From the NCBI GenBank assembly GCA_949751835.1, contig CATKHK010000106.1, forward strand, positions 1 through 64,000: DNA of 64,000 nucleotides, given 5' to 3'. Below, piece after piece: positions 40,412 to 51,609 of this stretch. Numbering within the stretch: the first letter of the stretch is position 1; each line of letters opens with the position of its first letter. The DNA comes from Blepharisma japonicum (taxonomy: Eukaryota; Ciliophora; Heterotrichea; Heterotrichida; Blepharismidae). Position numbers and translations under genes: made by a program. Below the pieces are notes generated by a model. It was not told the origin of the DNA. It ran no database searches and worked only from the letters and a program-made list of their open reading frames with translations.

Positions 40412-41863
40412 TTAATATGTTGTTCTTTCAACACAGCCCAAAATATCTCCAAGCCATCTGCCAAATCCAGGCTTACGCACATGGAGTCTTTTATAATAAA
40501 TTTCTGTGATTGGTTGATAACTACTTGGGGTCAGTTCAGTCGACATCGGTGACTTAATTTCTTCATCTTTTTCGGATACAGCACTTGTGCTTCCATCAAT
40601 ACTATTTTTTGTAGATTGCGGACTTAAATATGGAGCTTTTCTTACGTTTGTATATCTTGGAGCTTCAATCGTACAACGCTCACTTACAATTTCAATTTGT
40701 TTTAGTTTTCTTTTTCTTGCTTCTATAATAGATTTAACTTCTTGTTCATTTTCAAACAGTCCAGCAGCAGAACTGTCATTTTCTTCATACAATAAAAATT
40801 CCTGAGAAGAATCATTAAGAAATTTCTTCTGCTGAGGTGGAGGAATGCTAAGGTTGTTTATATTTGTTGTTTTGTGTTTGCATAACATTTTTAAGATTTC
40901 TTCATCTTCAATGTCTGTGTTCCTCCTTGAATTTATTCTGCTCTTTTGCATTATGAAGCTGTGTTTTGGAGTATGAATATATTTTTCAATTTTTTCGAAA
41001 ATGTGTTTTTCATATTGAATTGTTTTGTCCATCCTCTTTTCTAAATGACTTATTTCTTTCTTTTGATAAACTTTTAGTTTGCCTGATACTTCTGGGATTG
41101 ATAAATATTCTAAGACATTCTCTCCTGCATAAAAAACAGTGACCAGTAAACCTTCAATTTCTTCAATTATTCCATGCCCGAAAAGTTTACTATAAACTTT
41201 TTGTCCAATTTCATATTTTCTATCAGTGTCAAATTTTCCCAGAAAAGGATGGCTTAGTACCTGATTTAGAGTGAACCGCTTCTCTGGATCTGCCTTTATA
41301 AGCCCTTTAATTAGATTAAGTGCTTCAATACTTACACTAGGATCGAACGTTATAGAAGGGTTACAAACTTGTAAATATTTTTCAGAGTCTTTTTCAGCTT
41401 CAAATGGAGAATACCCATGAAGCATCTCATATAGAAGTACTCCCATAGCTCAGAAATCTGCTTCTAATGAATGTTCTTGGTCTTTTAGTGTTTCTGGGGC
41501 CATATAGTCAAGTGCTGTACAAAATGAAAGCCTAACTTCATCATTTTTAACGCTTCAGCCTAAGTCACAAATTTTAGCTATATTGCTCTGATCTATAAAA
41601 ATATTTTCTGGTTTTATATCCATATGGATAATTTTGTTATCATGCATATATTTCAAATCAATACAAATTTGAGAAAAATATCGTCATGCATTATATTCAG
41701 TAAGTTTTTGTTGTTTTCTGATCAGTTTGGATAATGAACATTTAAAACAGCTCAAAGGGCTTATTGGCTTTGTTCGTTCTTCGCCAAAGCTTAATTCAGG
41801 CGTGAGAGTTTGGTCAAATTCTTTTTCTGTGCTTATATCTTTAATGAGATTATCTTGACTCAT
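40412..41863 (-). CDS. Aurora-like kinase C-lobe without an N-lobe, probable pseudokinase (483 aa)
   Basis: ATG 41863 to TAA 40412-40414 with three TGA Trps (residues 60, 103, 138); 103 is the Trp of the Aurora-type DxGWS motif and 138 is the Trp of DFWAMGV. The kinase homology starts only at helix D/E (KLIRKQQKLTEYNAWRYFSQ), followed by HMDIKPEN (HRD changed to HMD), CDLGWS (DFG changed to DLG), DYMAPET and the rest of the C-lobe to residue ~215. The glycine loop, the VAIK lysine and the C-helix glutamate are absent, and the 52 nt upstream end at the DNAI1 stop, so they are not hidden. A small beta module follows (FGHGIIEEIEGLLVTVFY), then a long polar tail. Likely a scaffold or regulator rather than an active kinase. 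Confidence 0.8.
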
Positions 41864-41915
41864 AATGTTCTTTTGGTTGAGAAACGAACATAATTTAAAT
41901 GGATTTTAAGAATTC

Positions 41916-43916
41916 TTAATAAACAGTCCTATCTATTGCTTCTATTATTTCTTCTAGTTTCTTTACTTCTTTTGCACTTTGAGTGATACCGGCTGCAGCA
42001 TCTTCTTCAGTCACCTGCACCGTTTTCCTTAAATTCGGTGACAATTTAAACGAATAGACAGTCCCTCTATCTGTCCCTACAAGAATAATAAACTCGCTTG
42101 GGTTAAACGCAATGTGGTTGCATTTCCCATTCTTTACCCTTTTATCGCATATCTCTGACAACCTTTCTTGTGCTAAATCATAAACATGGCACTTAGAGTC
42201 AGCTGTTATAGCTGCAAAAAGCGTCGAGGAATAAGGAGCCCATGCTACATCTCCAACTGCAATTCCTAAATCAAATGTAAGTAATGGTGCTTTTATGGTA
42301 TGGTCCCACATTTTAACAGTCCAATCAGCACTTGCACTTAAAAATATTTTTGGGTGGAATTTATTCCATTTAACGCTATAAACAGCCATAAAATGCCCAT
42401 CATAAGTCTCTAAATATTGACCTGAATAAGCTTTATTGCATTTATGGATTTTTCCTTCTTCAGTTCCTACTATGAATAAATGCTCAAAAAAGGGGTTAAA
42501 ATCGAAACAAGTGCCTCCAGCTAGGCCGCTTAAGGCAGTTTCCATGTCTTCTTCCCCTTCTCGTTGGCCACTTACGAGTTTTAGCTTGATAACTTCTTCA
42601 GCTTCCAGCTTGTTTTTCATTAAAACCCAGTTTGTGACTCTGCCGTCGCTGGAAATCGAAAAAAAGCTTAAATTTTTCATCATATCGTCGTCTTGCCATT
42701 TGACTTGTCAGACAGGGTCAGTGTGCTTGTTAGTTCTGACTGTGCTTTGATATATTGGCTTCTTGTGTTTTGCACGGACGTCAAATACGAGGACTGTACC
42801 ATCATAAAGCCCAACTGCAAGGAGGGCAGGGTGCTGCGGATGCCAATCTAAGCACATAACGCCATGCTGAGTTGTAAAAAAGTATTCAGGGTATCTAGTA
42901 TTTTTTAAAGAATAGCAGCAGATGAGGCCTGTGGATTTTTTCATAAAGCTGTAGGAGCCATAACCAACTGCAAACATGTCATGGTATCTTGGATTTCATA
43001 CTAATGATGTGACTTCTTTTTTCTTAGTTTTTTCTGATCCAAAAATCCACAAGTCACTGAGTGACCCCTCACTTGTCCTATGATTGTCAGCATTTCCATC
43101 AAAATACTTATAAATATGATAGGTATTTTGCAAATCATTCTGGTTCACCATTCTTTCCATAATTTTCAGTGCATAGCTCATTTCATTAGAATACATGGGA
43201 TCTTCTCTCCTTTCCCTCTTTTTTGTGCTTTTTTTGGTTTCTTTTTCTTTTTCCTTTTCCTTCTCTTTTTCTGCATGTTCTGTTTGTCGTTTTTTATCAA
43301 GTTCTGACATAAAATTGTCATAAATATCCCATTGGGTAACTGTCCCTGAAAAGCTTCTTGTTGGAGGTGGCTCAGTTGAAATTCCTCGTTCCTTTATAGG
43401 GATTGAAAAAGACTGGGCTGTTCTTTCAGCGTAATTAAATTGGTTTCTTAAAGATTTCATTAACGCTTCAGGTGAAAGCTGGACTGTCCCTGTATCTACT
43501 GAAGATGCTTTAATTTGAGCTTCTGCCTCAAGGTTTTTGGAATCGATGAAATCTTCTTGATCTCTAGCTTCATTGCTGTCTTTTAATAAGAAAAAGCCGT
43601 CCTGAGCAAAGTGAATGATCATTTGATCCACTAAGTCGTCTCTTTTGAATTGACGATCTTTGTAAGAAAAGAAGGCAATGTTTTGAGACGCTTGGGGATT
43701 GGATGGAGTTAATATACGTTCTATGTCTTGGTCTAGGTCTTTTTCACTTAATCGTGGAACATCATCGAAACCTTTTAGACCTTGTGCTGCTTCACTGATA
43801 AGATCATCTTCAGGTACAGTACTTTCTTCTTGGCGCGATTCTTCTTTTAGACGAGCTCGAGGAGCGGTAACAAATTTACTGCCTTTGCCTTTGAGTGTCC
43901 CTCCACCTCGCCTCAT
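41916..43916 (-). CDS. DNAI1: axonemal outer-arm dynein intermediate chain 1 (666 aa)
   Basis: WD-repeat intermediate chain of outer dynein arms in cilia. ATG 43916 to TAA 41916-41918 with two TGA Trps: residue 307 in SLVWNPRYHD and 403 in DPVWQVKW, both invariant in DNAI1. The N-terminal ~290 residues are the light-chain- and docking-interacting region with a Lys/Glu run. The WD propeller then follows human DNAI1 closely (FAVGYGSYSFMKKS, YSLKNTRYPEYFF, VGTEEGKIHKCNKAYSGQ, WTVKMWDHTIKAPL, VGDVAWAPYSST). Length (666) is close to human (699). The stop is 52 nt from the start of the next gene on the same strand. Confidence 0.97.
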
Positions 43917-44333
43917 GAGTTAATAATATGGATCAAGAAGAAATAAACAAAATTGAATTTAAGAAAGATGGAAAAGAAAAATTATAAGATTATAATTAAT
44001 TTAAGACCTTTGGTATCTAAATATAAAATATATAGAACTCGAAATAAAAAATCTTCAAGATAATGGATTTTCATTTAAATTGTTCTGTTGATAATTCTAA
44101 AAAAATTCTTTTTAGGTATAAATATATAATAAGCTATTAAAAATTTTTAATTACTTGAATCTACGATAAACGAAAAATCTTTATAAATTCTCTTAATTAC
44201 TAAAATGCCATATATATTACTGAATATTTCAGCATGAAAATTTTAAATAGAATCTCACATTTTGTTTATTTTTTAATCTCAGCTTATGATAATACCCAAA
44301 AATCGCTGAAATATTTAAATATTATAAATTTCA
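43917..44333. other. intergenic, no gene seen
   Basis: AT-rich spacer between the DNAI1 start and the Rab stop on the same strand. It should hold the DNAI1 promoter. Nothing else recognised. Confidence 0.5.
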
Positions 44334-44942
44334 TTACTTGCTTAAGCAGCATTGCTTAATTTTCTTTTTCGGCTGCTTTACAATAGCATTAATGACAAAC
44401 GACGTTTTTGAAACTGGCTCCTCTTTAGACGCAACCTTAACTATTTCTTGTAGAAGAATATCGAAAACTTTGTTTATGTGAATGCCAGTTAGTGCTGAGC
44501 ACTCCAAAAATGGGATTTCAAGCTTTTCAGCTAGGTCATTGCCTTGCTCAGGAGTTACTTGTCGATCTTTACAGTCGCATTTATTTCCTACTAAAACCAT
44601 AGGGATTTTCCCATCTGAATAATTTTCGAAATCGTCTTTAAAAAAATTAATTTTTTCAAAGGAAGCAAAGCTGGTAATATCGTAGACTAATATAACTCCA
44701 TTGCACCCACTATAATAAAGCCTATTTATATGATAAAACTGTTCTTGGCCAGCTGTATCCCAAATCATTAATTTATATGGTTCACCATTCAATACATGCA
44801 TTTTCGTTTTGAAGTCAACACCAATAGTGCACATATAATTCGATGAAATTATTGGATTTTCGTCAACGGCTCGTAGTAATAGTGATGTCTTGCCAACTCC
44901 ATAATTTCCTAAGGTTATTACTTTGAAAGTTGTGTTTTCCAT
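44334..44942 (-). CDS. Rab-family small GTPase (202 aa)
   Basis: All GTPase motifs are present: P-loop GNYGVGKTS (residues 12-20), switch I Thr in MCTIGVDFKTK, switch II WDTAGQEQF, NKCD for guanine recognition and ECSAL (usually SAK). The RabF-type residues IGVDFKTK and LYYSGCNGVILVYD mark it as a Rab rather than Ras or Arf. The C-terminus ends KQCCLSK, with two adjacent Cys close to the end as a prenylation site, though three residues follow them, which is slightly unusual. The role is vesicle traffic; the subfamily cannot be fixed by eye (Rab1/8/18-like). It diverges from CDC26 with 275 nt between starts. Confidence 0.94.
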   Translation of the reverse strand: MENTTFKVITLGNYGVGKTSLLLRAVDENPIISSNYMCTIGVDFKTKMHVLNGEPYKLMIWDTAGQEQFYHINRLYYSGCNGVILVYDITSFASFEKINFFKDDFENYSDGKIPMVLVGNKCDCKDRQVTPEQGNDLAEKLEIPFLECSALTGIHINKVFDILLQEIVKVASKEEPVSKTSFVINAIVKQPKKKIKQCCLSK

Positions 44943-45217
44943 TATTTTTTATTTCTTTGAAGCAGTTTATTGATATTTTTCTAATCTTTAATAGCTCAGC
45001 ATGTAAGAATTAACAGTTTGGCTGATTGCTAATAGAAAACATAATATATAAATTAAAAAATTATGAGAAATAACTATAGGACTCATCATTAATATATGAT
45101 TTTGATTTTAATTAATTATGAATATAGGTCTAATAAGGATTAATTAGTAAAAATTCTAATTTTTCTGACATTTTAGAATTGTTTTTATAATTTTTTTGCC
45201 GCATTTATTTGAAGGAA

Positions 45218-45415
45218 ATGATGAGGAAGCCAACCAGGATTGAATTGAGAGTGGAAGACGAAATGCAAGAATTAGAAGAAACAATCAAAAAAAGACAGCC
45301 ACAAAATAAAAAAGCATTAAGCGCAATTGTTAATCCAGCAAATCAATTTCTAAGACTTCAAGCTCAAAGTAATTTATCACCTGAAAAGCCATTTGGTCAT
45401 AGAAATATTCATTAA
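45218..45415 (+). CDS. CDC26: anaphase-promoting complex subunit CDC26/APC12 (65 aa)
   Basis: The peptide begins MMRKPTRIELRVEDEMQELE. CDC26 proteins share an M-(L)-RR-x-PT-x-I/L-x-L-x-x-ED N-terminus that threads into the TPR groove of APC6/CDC16, and this matches well. The rest is a short helix, then a disordered polar tail ending in FGHRNIH. Length (65) is near the usual 70-90. Start choice: ATG 45218 or the adjacent ATG 45221 give the same signature; a TTG upstream is not considered. The subunit stabilises APC6 in the ubiquitin ligase that drives mitotic exit. The signature is short, so confidence is good rather than complete. Confidence 0.8.
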   Translation: MMRKPTRIELRVEDEMQELEETIKKRQPQNKKALSAIVNPANQFLRLQAQSNLSPEKPFGHRNIH

Positions 45416-45658
45416 TATCATTTAATACTTTTCTACATCCTCTGCTTAATATTCATAATAGTGTGATTATATTAGAAAATATTTGAATTAATTTTTTTGA
45501 TTTTAATGAGTTTCGCATCAATTTAATAATATAATTATAGCGTTTACGCAAACTCCAAGTGAAAAATAATTCAATATTTAATTTTGGTGATATAGAAATC
45601 TATTATCTTATCTATAATTTGCTATATTAATAAAACAGTCTTCAATATTTACATAAAT

Positions 45659-48600
45659 ATGTCTTCGGGATCTTTCGGGATCAAGCCAAATGATAGAAGA
45701 TTGGATCAAAATTCAATACCCCTAAGAAGTTTAAACATAAATGCTTCAATAAAAGAATCTCTAGCAACTGTAGAGCTCAACCAAACCTTTATGAATTTAA
45801 ATACCTCGCCTCTTGAATGCGAATACAGTTTTCCAATAAAGGAAGAATGCGTAATAACAAGCTTATACATCCAATTCTCAGATGGAACTAAAATTAAAGC
45901 TCAAATAGAAGAAGAATCCAAAGCCCAAGAAATCTATCAAGATACAATTTCCTCTGGTGGAACTGCTGTTCTTGCTAAATCAGACAAAAGCACTATTACA
46001 TTTAATATTGGAAATATTCAACCAAACGATATTATATCTGTTGAATTAAAATTTTGCTTCCCATTACAAAGTAGATTGGATAGCTGGATTTTCACGCTTG
46101 ATAATTATATTTTCCCTTGTTTTGAGGAAGGAAAGCACACATCTAGTGAAGAAATTAAATCAAACGTAAAAGGATGCAATTATTATGTGAATTTTGGCTT
46201 AGAAATATTTTCAGATAGCTCTATTTCTAATTTTATTTGTAATGAGTTTCAATTTGACACGATTTTATCTGAAGATTCTAAGCATCTTTCTGCAAAATTA
46301 AATGAAAATGCCCAAATAATCCCTGACAAATCAGTAGAAATTTCTTACAAAACTTCAGACGCCAACATCCCAAAATGCATAATCCAAGAGCACGAAGGAG
46401 AACACACCGCTATGCTTTCATTTCTTCCCATGTACCAAGAAGAAAACGAAGACCTCGAAGACTTAGAAGGCTCTGGTGAATACCTCTTTATCCTCGACAG
46501 AAGTGGTTCTATGACTGGTGAAAGAATTGATATGGCCAAAGAATCCTTATCCTTACTCTTAAAAAGCCTCCCACAAAGATCAAAATTTAACATCATCAGT
46601 TTTGGGACTGGCTTTACTTGCATGCACCCTGCATCCGTTGAATATTCCCAAGCCACCCTTGAACTTTCTTTAAAACAATTAAAGCAATTCCGCGCCGATA
46701 TGCTATCGACCAATATTTACAACCCTTTAAGCCACATTTTTAAAAGCCAAGTTTTAAATGACTATCCCAGAGTGATTTTTCTTATAACAGATGGAGAAGT
46801 TGAAGATCCCAATGCAGTTATAAAGCTTATAAAAGATAATTCTAATAAATGCAGGGTCCACACTTTTGGGATAGGTGAAGAAGTGTCTATAGATCTAGTA
46901 AAAAACGCAGCCAAAGCAGGAGGAGGAATTTCTGCATTTATTAAAAATAAAAGCGAAATAAACCAAAAAGTTATAGCGGCACTGCAAAAATGTATAATGC
47001 CAGCATTGACTGATTGGACTGTAAATTGAAATGACGAGATTACACCTTCAGAACAGAGGCTTTCTACACTTTATTATGGAGAAAGGTTTATCCTTTATTC
47101 AAAATTAGGAAATTCCCTCCCAAATTCTTCTCCAGTTTTAACCTGCTTTGATACCAAAATTAGAGGCAGAAGAGAATTTCATATAAATTATCCAGATGAG
47201 ATAGGACATGGAGAGGAAATAAGGAAATTGTGGGCGAAAAATAAGATTGAAGATTTAGAGAAGGCTGGAAAAAAAAAGATTATTGAGATATCTGTGAAAT
47301 ATCAGGTACTGTCACCGTATACAGTTTTTATAGCGAAAAAATTGACTGGAAATGCTGTGAGTGGAGAAATGGAATTTATTAAATTAAAGAAAAAAGAAGA
47401 GGATGTGAATGATCAGCTGATGTGAAGGACATCGTATCTGATTCCGACTAACAATTATACTGCTATGTCTCTCTCTAATTTAGGATTGACTGGAACAAAT
47501 AGTATATCCTACGGCTACAATCCTTCACCTCCTACTTGTTTTCAAAATCAAATAGACTGTTCTCCTCCTAAATCATTTGTTCCTCTAAGTTACTCTGCTT
47601 CTAATGTAAATAGTCCACCGCCTCCTCCTCTTCCTAATTCCCCTCCTCCTCTCCCTACTCCCGATCTTAGTCAGCTTAATCAAATGAGTTTTTCTTCTCA
47701 ACAAGCATATCAACCTATAATGCTTGGAATGTGTCCACCACCTCGCATGATTGGAAGAAAACCTCCTCCTATGAGTTCAAATCAAACAAGCATCTATCAG
47801 CCTACTTTTCTTTCAAATATTGCTCCGCCTCCGCCTCCTCCTCTCTCTCAATCTCCTCCTCCTCCTCCTCCTCCCCCTAATCCGTTTAATCAAATGAGTT
47901 TTTCTTCTCATCAAGCATATCAACCTACAATTCCAGGCTTTTGTCCACCACCGCCACCACCACCCGCACCTGGAAATCAACCTACTCCTATGAGCTTGCC
48001 TCAAACAGCAAGCTATCAGCCTACTTTCCTCTCAAAAATTCAGCATCCTTCTGTATCAAACTCTATTTCTTCTCTTTCCTCAAGCCAAATTCAGACCCAA
48101 GCATCAAATCCTCAGCCCCAGTCAATCCCAAAGCTAAATCCTCCTCCATCATTTTCACCTCCTGTATATTCCCAAGCCTCCCCCTCATATTCCCAAACAT
48201 CCCCCTCATATTCGCCTACAAGTCCATCATATTCGCCTACCAGTCCATCATATTCACCTACAAACCTATTAGATATTGGCTCTAAACCTAATCCTCCTGC
48301 TCAAACTCTTATTGAAAATTCTGCTCCTGCTCAAAAAAAATATGAAGATAAAAAATGCATAAGACTCAAACCAGATAAAGTTCCAGATTCATCTAAAAAT
48401 GCTGTTTTTAATCTTTTTGGGGATATTCAAAATGAGCCAGGATTTTCTCCTCCTGCACAGATGAAAGTGGTGTCCCAAAAACCAAAAATAGTAAATTATA
48501 TGAATTTAGTAGAAATTCAAGCTTTTGATGGGTTTTGGGCTGATGCTGCTGTTATTAATTTGCTGAAATTTTCACCAGAAATTTCTGAGGAAATTAAAAA

Positions 48601-48769
48601 AATTTCTCTTGAGAATCTTATAGGGACGTTAATAGCACTAGCATATTTGAATAAATATTGTGAAGAGCAGAAAGCTGAATGGGCATTAATTGAAAGAAAA
48701 GCAATGAGGTGGCTTAAAAAGAATGGGATTGATAGAAATTTGGTAGATTTGATGATAGAAAAAATTTAA
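45659..48769 (+). CDS. VIT/VWA domain protein with proline-rich and CTD-like repeats (1,036 aa)
   Basis: One frame from ATG 45659 to TAA with TGA Trps at residues 457 and 589. Residues about 10-150 are a VIT domain ([32 protein letters not shown]). About 275-450 is a von Willebrand A domain with an intact metal site (DRSGSMTGE and the following Thr/Asp). A beta-rich region follows to about 600. Residues about 610-870 are proline-rich with FH1-like PPPPPP runs, and from 48167 a run of [28 protein letters not shown] heptads. The last ~90 residues ([19 protein letters not shown] and following) are the helical C-terminal domain typical of PARP4-like and protist VIT/VWA proteins. Cytosolic; likely a protein-interaction scaffold. 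No signal peptide. Confidence 0.88.
48167..48262 (+). repeat. CTD-like heptad repeat YS(P/Q)TSPS, 4.5 copies
   Basis: Four full 21-nt units and a partial fifth encode heptads with the consensus of the RNA polymerase II C-terminal domain, inside the proline-rich region of the VIT/VWA gene. The two last full units are exact YSPTSPS. Confidence 0.9.
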
Positions 48770-49197
48770 TTATTTTAGGATATTTTTAATTAATATTGCT
48801 ATTTATGGAAAATCTTGATAAAATGCTTGCAGGTGATTTATTTTTTTGATTTTAAAATTGTGTCAAATTATCAACATTTGAAAAATAATTGCTATAAGAG
48901 GCCATATAATCTGGCAATTTTCTTTAGAATTTGCCTATAAATGCCTAAAACTACTAGTTCATTGCGGTTTCTTCTATTGACATTCCAATTCTTTTTTCCT
49001 TTCAATTTTCCAATTTTCCACCATCCTTTTCGCATAATTTTTTGTTTTCCTCAATTTTCATTCAAATTTTCTTATCCTTTCTTCATCCCCAACCCAAAAG
49101 GTCTTGAAAATTTCCAGTGAAGCTTTATCGCCATTTTATACGATTTAAGCTTGAAATTTTCTGTGGCTTGCATTAATAAAGACACCTAGGAAAGGGT
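48770..49197. other. intergenic, pyrimidine-rich ODC leader
   Basis: AT-rich, then C/T-rich from about 48965 to 49100 on the plus strand, before the ODC start. Similar pyrimidine-rich leaders precede eS17. It may be promoter or 5' leader of a highly expressed gene. No frame. Confidence 0.5.
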
Positions 49198-50565
49198 ATG
49201 CTTAAGAGTGCATCTAGACTTCGAAATGCTTGTTCAATGATGAAATTCGCTACAAACTTCAACTCTTCAAAAAATTTCCAAAGACTTGGACTTCCGATAA
49301 GCCCGGATCCCAATTTCCCTTATATTCCACCAACAAGTCCTGGAAATGCTCCTAAAGAACCAATGATAGAGCCATCTTTTGATTTCGAAGTTGACCCTAA
49401 AGCTCTGCTTGACTCAGTTATCAGGCATCAGATTTATCAACAAAAAATAGAAGAACCCTTTATTGTCGCTGATCTTGGCGATGTTATGAGAAAACACCAT
49501 CAATGGATTACCCTCTTGCCGAGAGTCAAGCCTTATTATGCAGTAAAATGCAATAGTGATATGGGTATATTGAAAACTTTGGCATCACTTGGGACTGGTT
49601 TTGACTGTGCAAGCACAGAAGAAATCAAAACAATGATCGGCTTAGGTGTCGAGCCAGAAAATATTATTTTTGCAAACCCGTGCAAGGCCAAATCCAATAT
49701 CAGATATGCCCGAGATCAATACGTCAATCTTATGACTGCCGACTGTGCAGATGAACTTCACAAAATTCACGAAATTAACCCCAACGCAGACGTTGTCATC
49801 CGCATTTATGCTGATGACTCCAAAGCTGTATGCAGACTTGGGAAAAAATTCGGAATTCCAATTGATCTTGTACCGGAGCTTGTACAAGAAGCTAAAGAAA
49901 TTGGGGTAAACATTGTAGGTATCAGCTTCCACGTCGGCTCTGGCTGCACTGATGCAACAGCTTATAGTGATGCACTTTTATTAGCAAGAAAAGCGTTTAA
50001 TGATATTGAAGCAGCAGGGTACAACCCAACACTGCTTGATATTGGTGGAGGGTTCCCTGGGTATGAACAGCCTGGCTTAGTAAAATTTGATGAAATCGCA
50101 AGCGTGATTAGGCCAGTTCTTGACGAGCTGTTCCCTCGAAATATCAAGGTGATAGCGGAACCTGGAAGATACTACGTTGCCAGCGCATTTAGTTTGAGTG
50201 TAAATGTGACATCGAAAAAAGAAATAAAGAAGCCAAACGCTGAGAAAATGTGCATGTATTATGTGAATGACGGTGTATACGGGTCATTCAATAACATCAT
50301 GTTTGACCACGCTGTGCTTTCGAATCCTCATATATATAAGAAAGATTCTAGGATGGAAAATAGTGAAAATGCTTATGAATGCAGCATCTGGGGGCCAACT
50401 TGTGACTCAATGGACTGCTTGACAGCGAAGATGATGCTACCGGAGTTAGAAATTGGAGATTGGCTTTCGTTCTCAAATATGGGTGCTTATACAGTGGCAG
50501 CTGCTTCTACGTTTAATGGATTTGCGAAGGCTCGGTTGATTTATGTTAATTCAGAGCTTGAGTAA
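49198..50565 (+). CDS. ODC: ornithine decarboxylase, PLP-dependent (455 aa)
   Basis: Eukaryotic ODC fold, making putrescine from ornithine as the first step of polyamine synthesis. Catalytic residues are visible: Lys117 in YYAVKCN for the PLP Schiff base, HVGSGC near 245-250, the GGGFPG phosphate loop near 283-288, EPGRYYV near 321, and Cys402 in GPTCDSMD with DGVYGSFN upstream. The core ends almost at the stop, so the C-terminal PEST/antizyme-degradation tail of animal ODC is absent. Instead there is a ~60-residue N-terminal extension whose first ~30 residues are basic and Ser-rich without acids, resembling a mitochondrial presequence. Codon use is GC-richer than the neighbours, suggesting high expression. 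No TGA, no introns. Confidence 0.96.
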   Translation: MLKSASRLRNACSMMKFATNFNSSKNFQRLGLPISPDPNFPYIPPTSPGNAPKEPMIEPSFDFEVDPKALLDSVIRHQIYQQKIEEPFIVADLGDVMRKHHQWITLLPRVKPYYAVKCNSDMGILKTLASLGTGFDCASTEEIKTMIGLGVEPENIIFANPCKAKSNIRYARDQYVNLMTADCADELHKIHEINPNADVVIRIYADDSKAVCRLGKKFGIPIDLVPELVQEAKEIGVNIVGISFHVGSGCTDATAYSDALLLARKAFNDIEAAGYNPTLLDIGGGFPGYEQPGLVKFDEIASVIRPVLDELFPRNIKVIAEPGRYYVASAFSLSVNVTSKKEIKKPNAEKMCMYYVNDGVYGSFNNIMFDHAVLSNPHIYKKDSRMENSENAYECSIWGPTCDSMDCLTAKMMLPELEIGDWLSFSNMGAYTVAAASTFNGFAKARLIYVNSELE

Positions 50566-51609
50566 TTATAAAAGCATTTTACTTTTTAAATGTGTCTTAA
50601 ATTTTAAATGAAATAAATATAAATGGGTTTTTGAAGATTAGAGTAGAAGGATAAGCTAAGTAATTTTAGCTGCTATCAAGGATAATGCAGGATTTTATTT
50701 TTACGAATAAGGATAGGTAGCTATTTTATTGTATATATTAAATTGATTAATTATTAATATAATTTTTGGTTAAATTTTCAAGAATTATCATTATAATAGA
50801 TATCTAAAAAGCTCAGCAACGAGCGACTCATCTCTAAGTTTGGGGTGTCCTTATACACTCCAAATGTGGCTTTATTCAAAGTTCGAGCTATCCTTAAACA
50901 AGAGGCCCGCTCTATCTCTGTTGGTTATTGACCTGATTAGAGTCAAGTACATTATCTGTTTTTCCAGAAGGACCCAGGCTTAAGTAGTGTCTCATCGAGA
51001 AAGGTAGGTAAAAAATCTGCCTAAGATATTTGTTTTCCCAAGCTTGAATGGCATAATATTGAGTTTCCTTCAAGATGGCCAAGGAAAAAATTGAAGTAGG
51101 CTTGAAAACCTCTCAAAGGCATGTGCTATTTCAATTTCAAAATGTCTTATAGCTGTTGATCTTGCAACTTGTATTTAAAATGGAGGTTTACGCAAAATTC
51201 ACATATCTGCTATCATCGGAAAAAAATGCAAGAAGCGGGACTTGGCATATTTCATATAAAGACGGAAGTCGCCTGCATGTCCATACTACCTTGCAGACTC
51301 CTGCTTCGAATGTTGCCACGAAAGCAGGAACTATAAATGGCCATTTAAAACTTAACTTAGCTTAATTAATCATTATAAAAAATACCTGGATTTTAAGTAT
51401 TAAAATTTATTTTAATGCTATTTTCGCTTTTTAATATTCTGAAATTAGATAGCAAAATATTATCTTATCATATCTCTACCCCAATTATTAACAAATTAAT
51501 CATTATTATTACATTTAATTTATATTTTATAATTATTATTTATTTCTATACCTATCATTAAGGATTTTTCTTCATAATTACTACCTTTAAAAATATTATA
51601 AGTCAGAAA
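50566..51609. other. intergenic with a lower-AT coding-like island at 50800-51365
   Basis: After an AT-rich start, about 50800-51365 is clearly less AT-rich than normal spacer. Open protein-like stretches on the plus strand are broken by TAA/TAG and change frame; the minus strand also has an open stretch. A hairpin of 9-bp arms (ttggggtgt...acactccaa) lies near 50840-50865. No 15-nt intron scheme repairs it. It is either a decayed gene or an unrecognised structured RNA. Confidence 0.4.
51180..51365 (+). CDS. possible 61-aa ORF of unknown nature
   Basis: ATG 51180 to TAA, 61 residues, mid-basic, with phrases like SGTWHISYKDGSRLHVH. It begins inside the lower-AT island and ends as the sequence turns AT-rich again. 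No family recognised; the opposite strand is also open for much of its length, so it could equally be the end of a decayed gene. Confidence 0.25.
   Translation: MEVYAKFTYLLSSEKNARSGTWHISYKDGSRLHVHTTLQTPASNVATKAGTINGHLKLNLA

Noticed and set aside
47813-48285. Arg-rich and other frames overlapping the proline-rich VIT/VWA region
   Set aside because: They arise from CCT-rich low complexity in the real frame.
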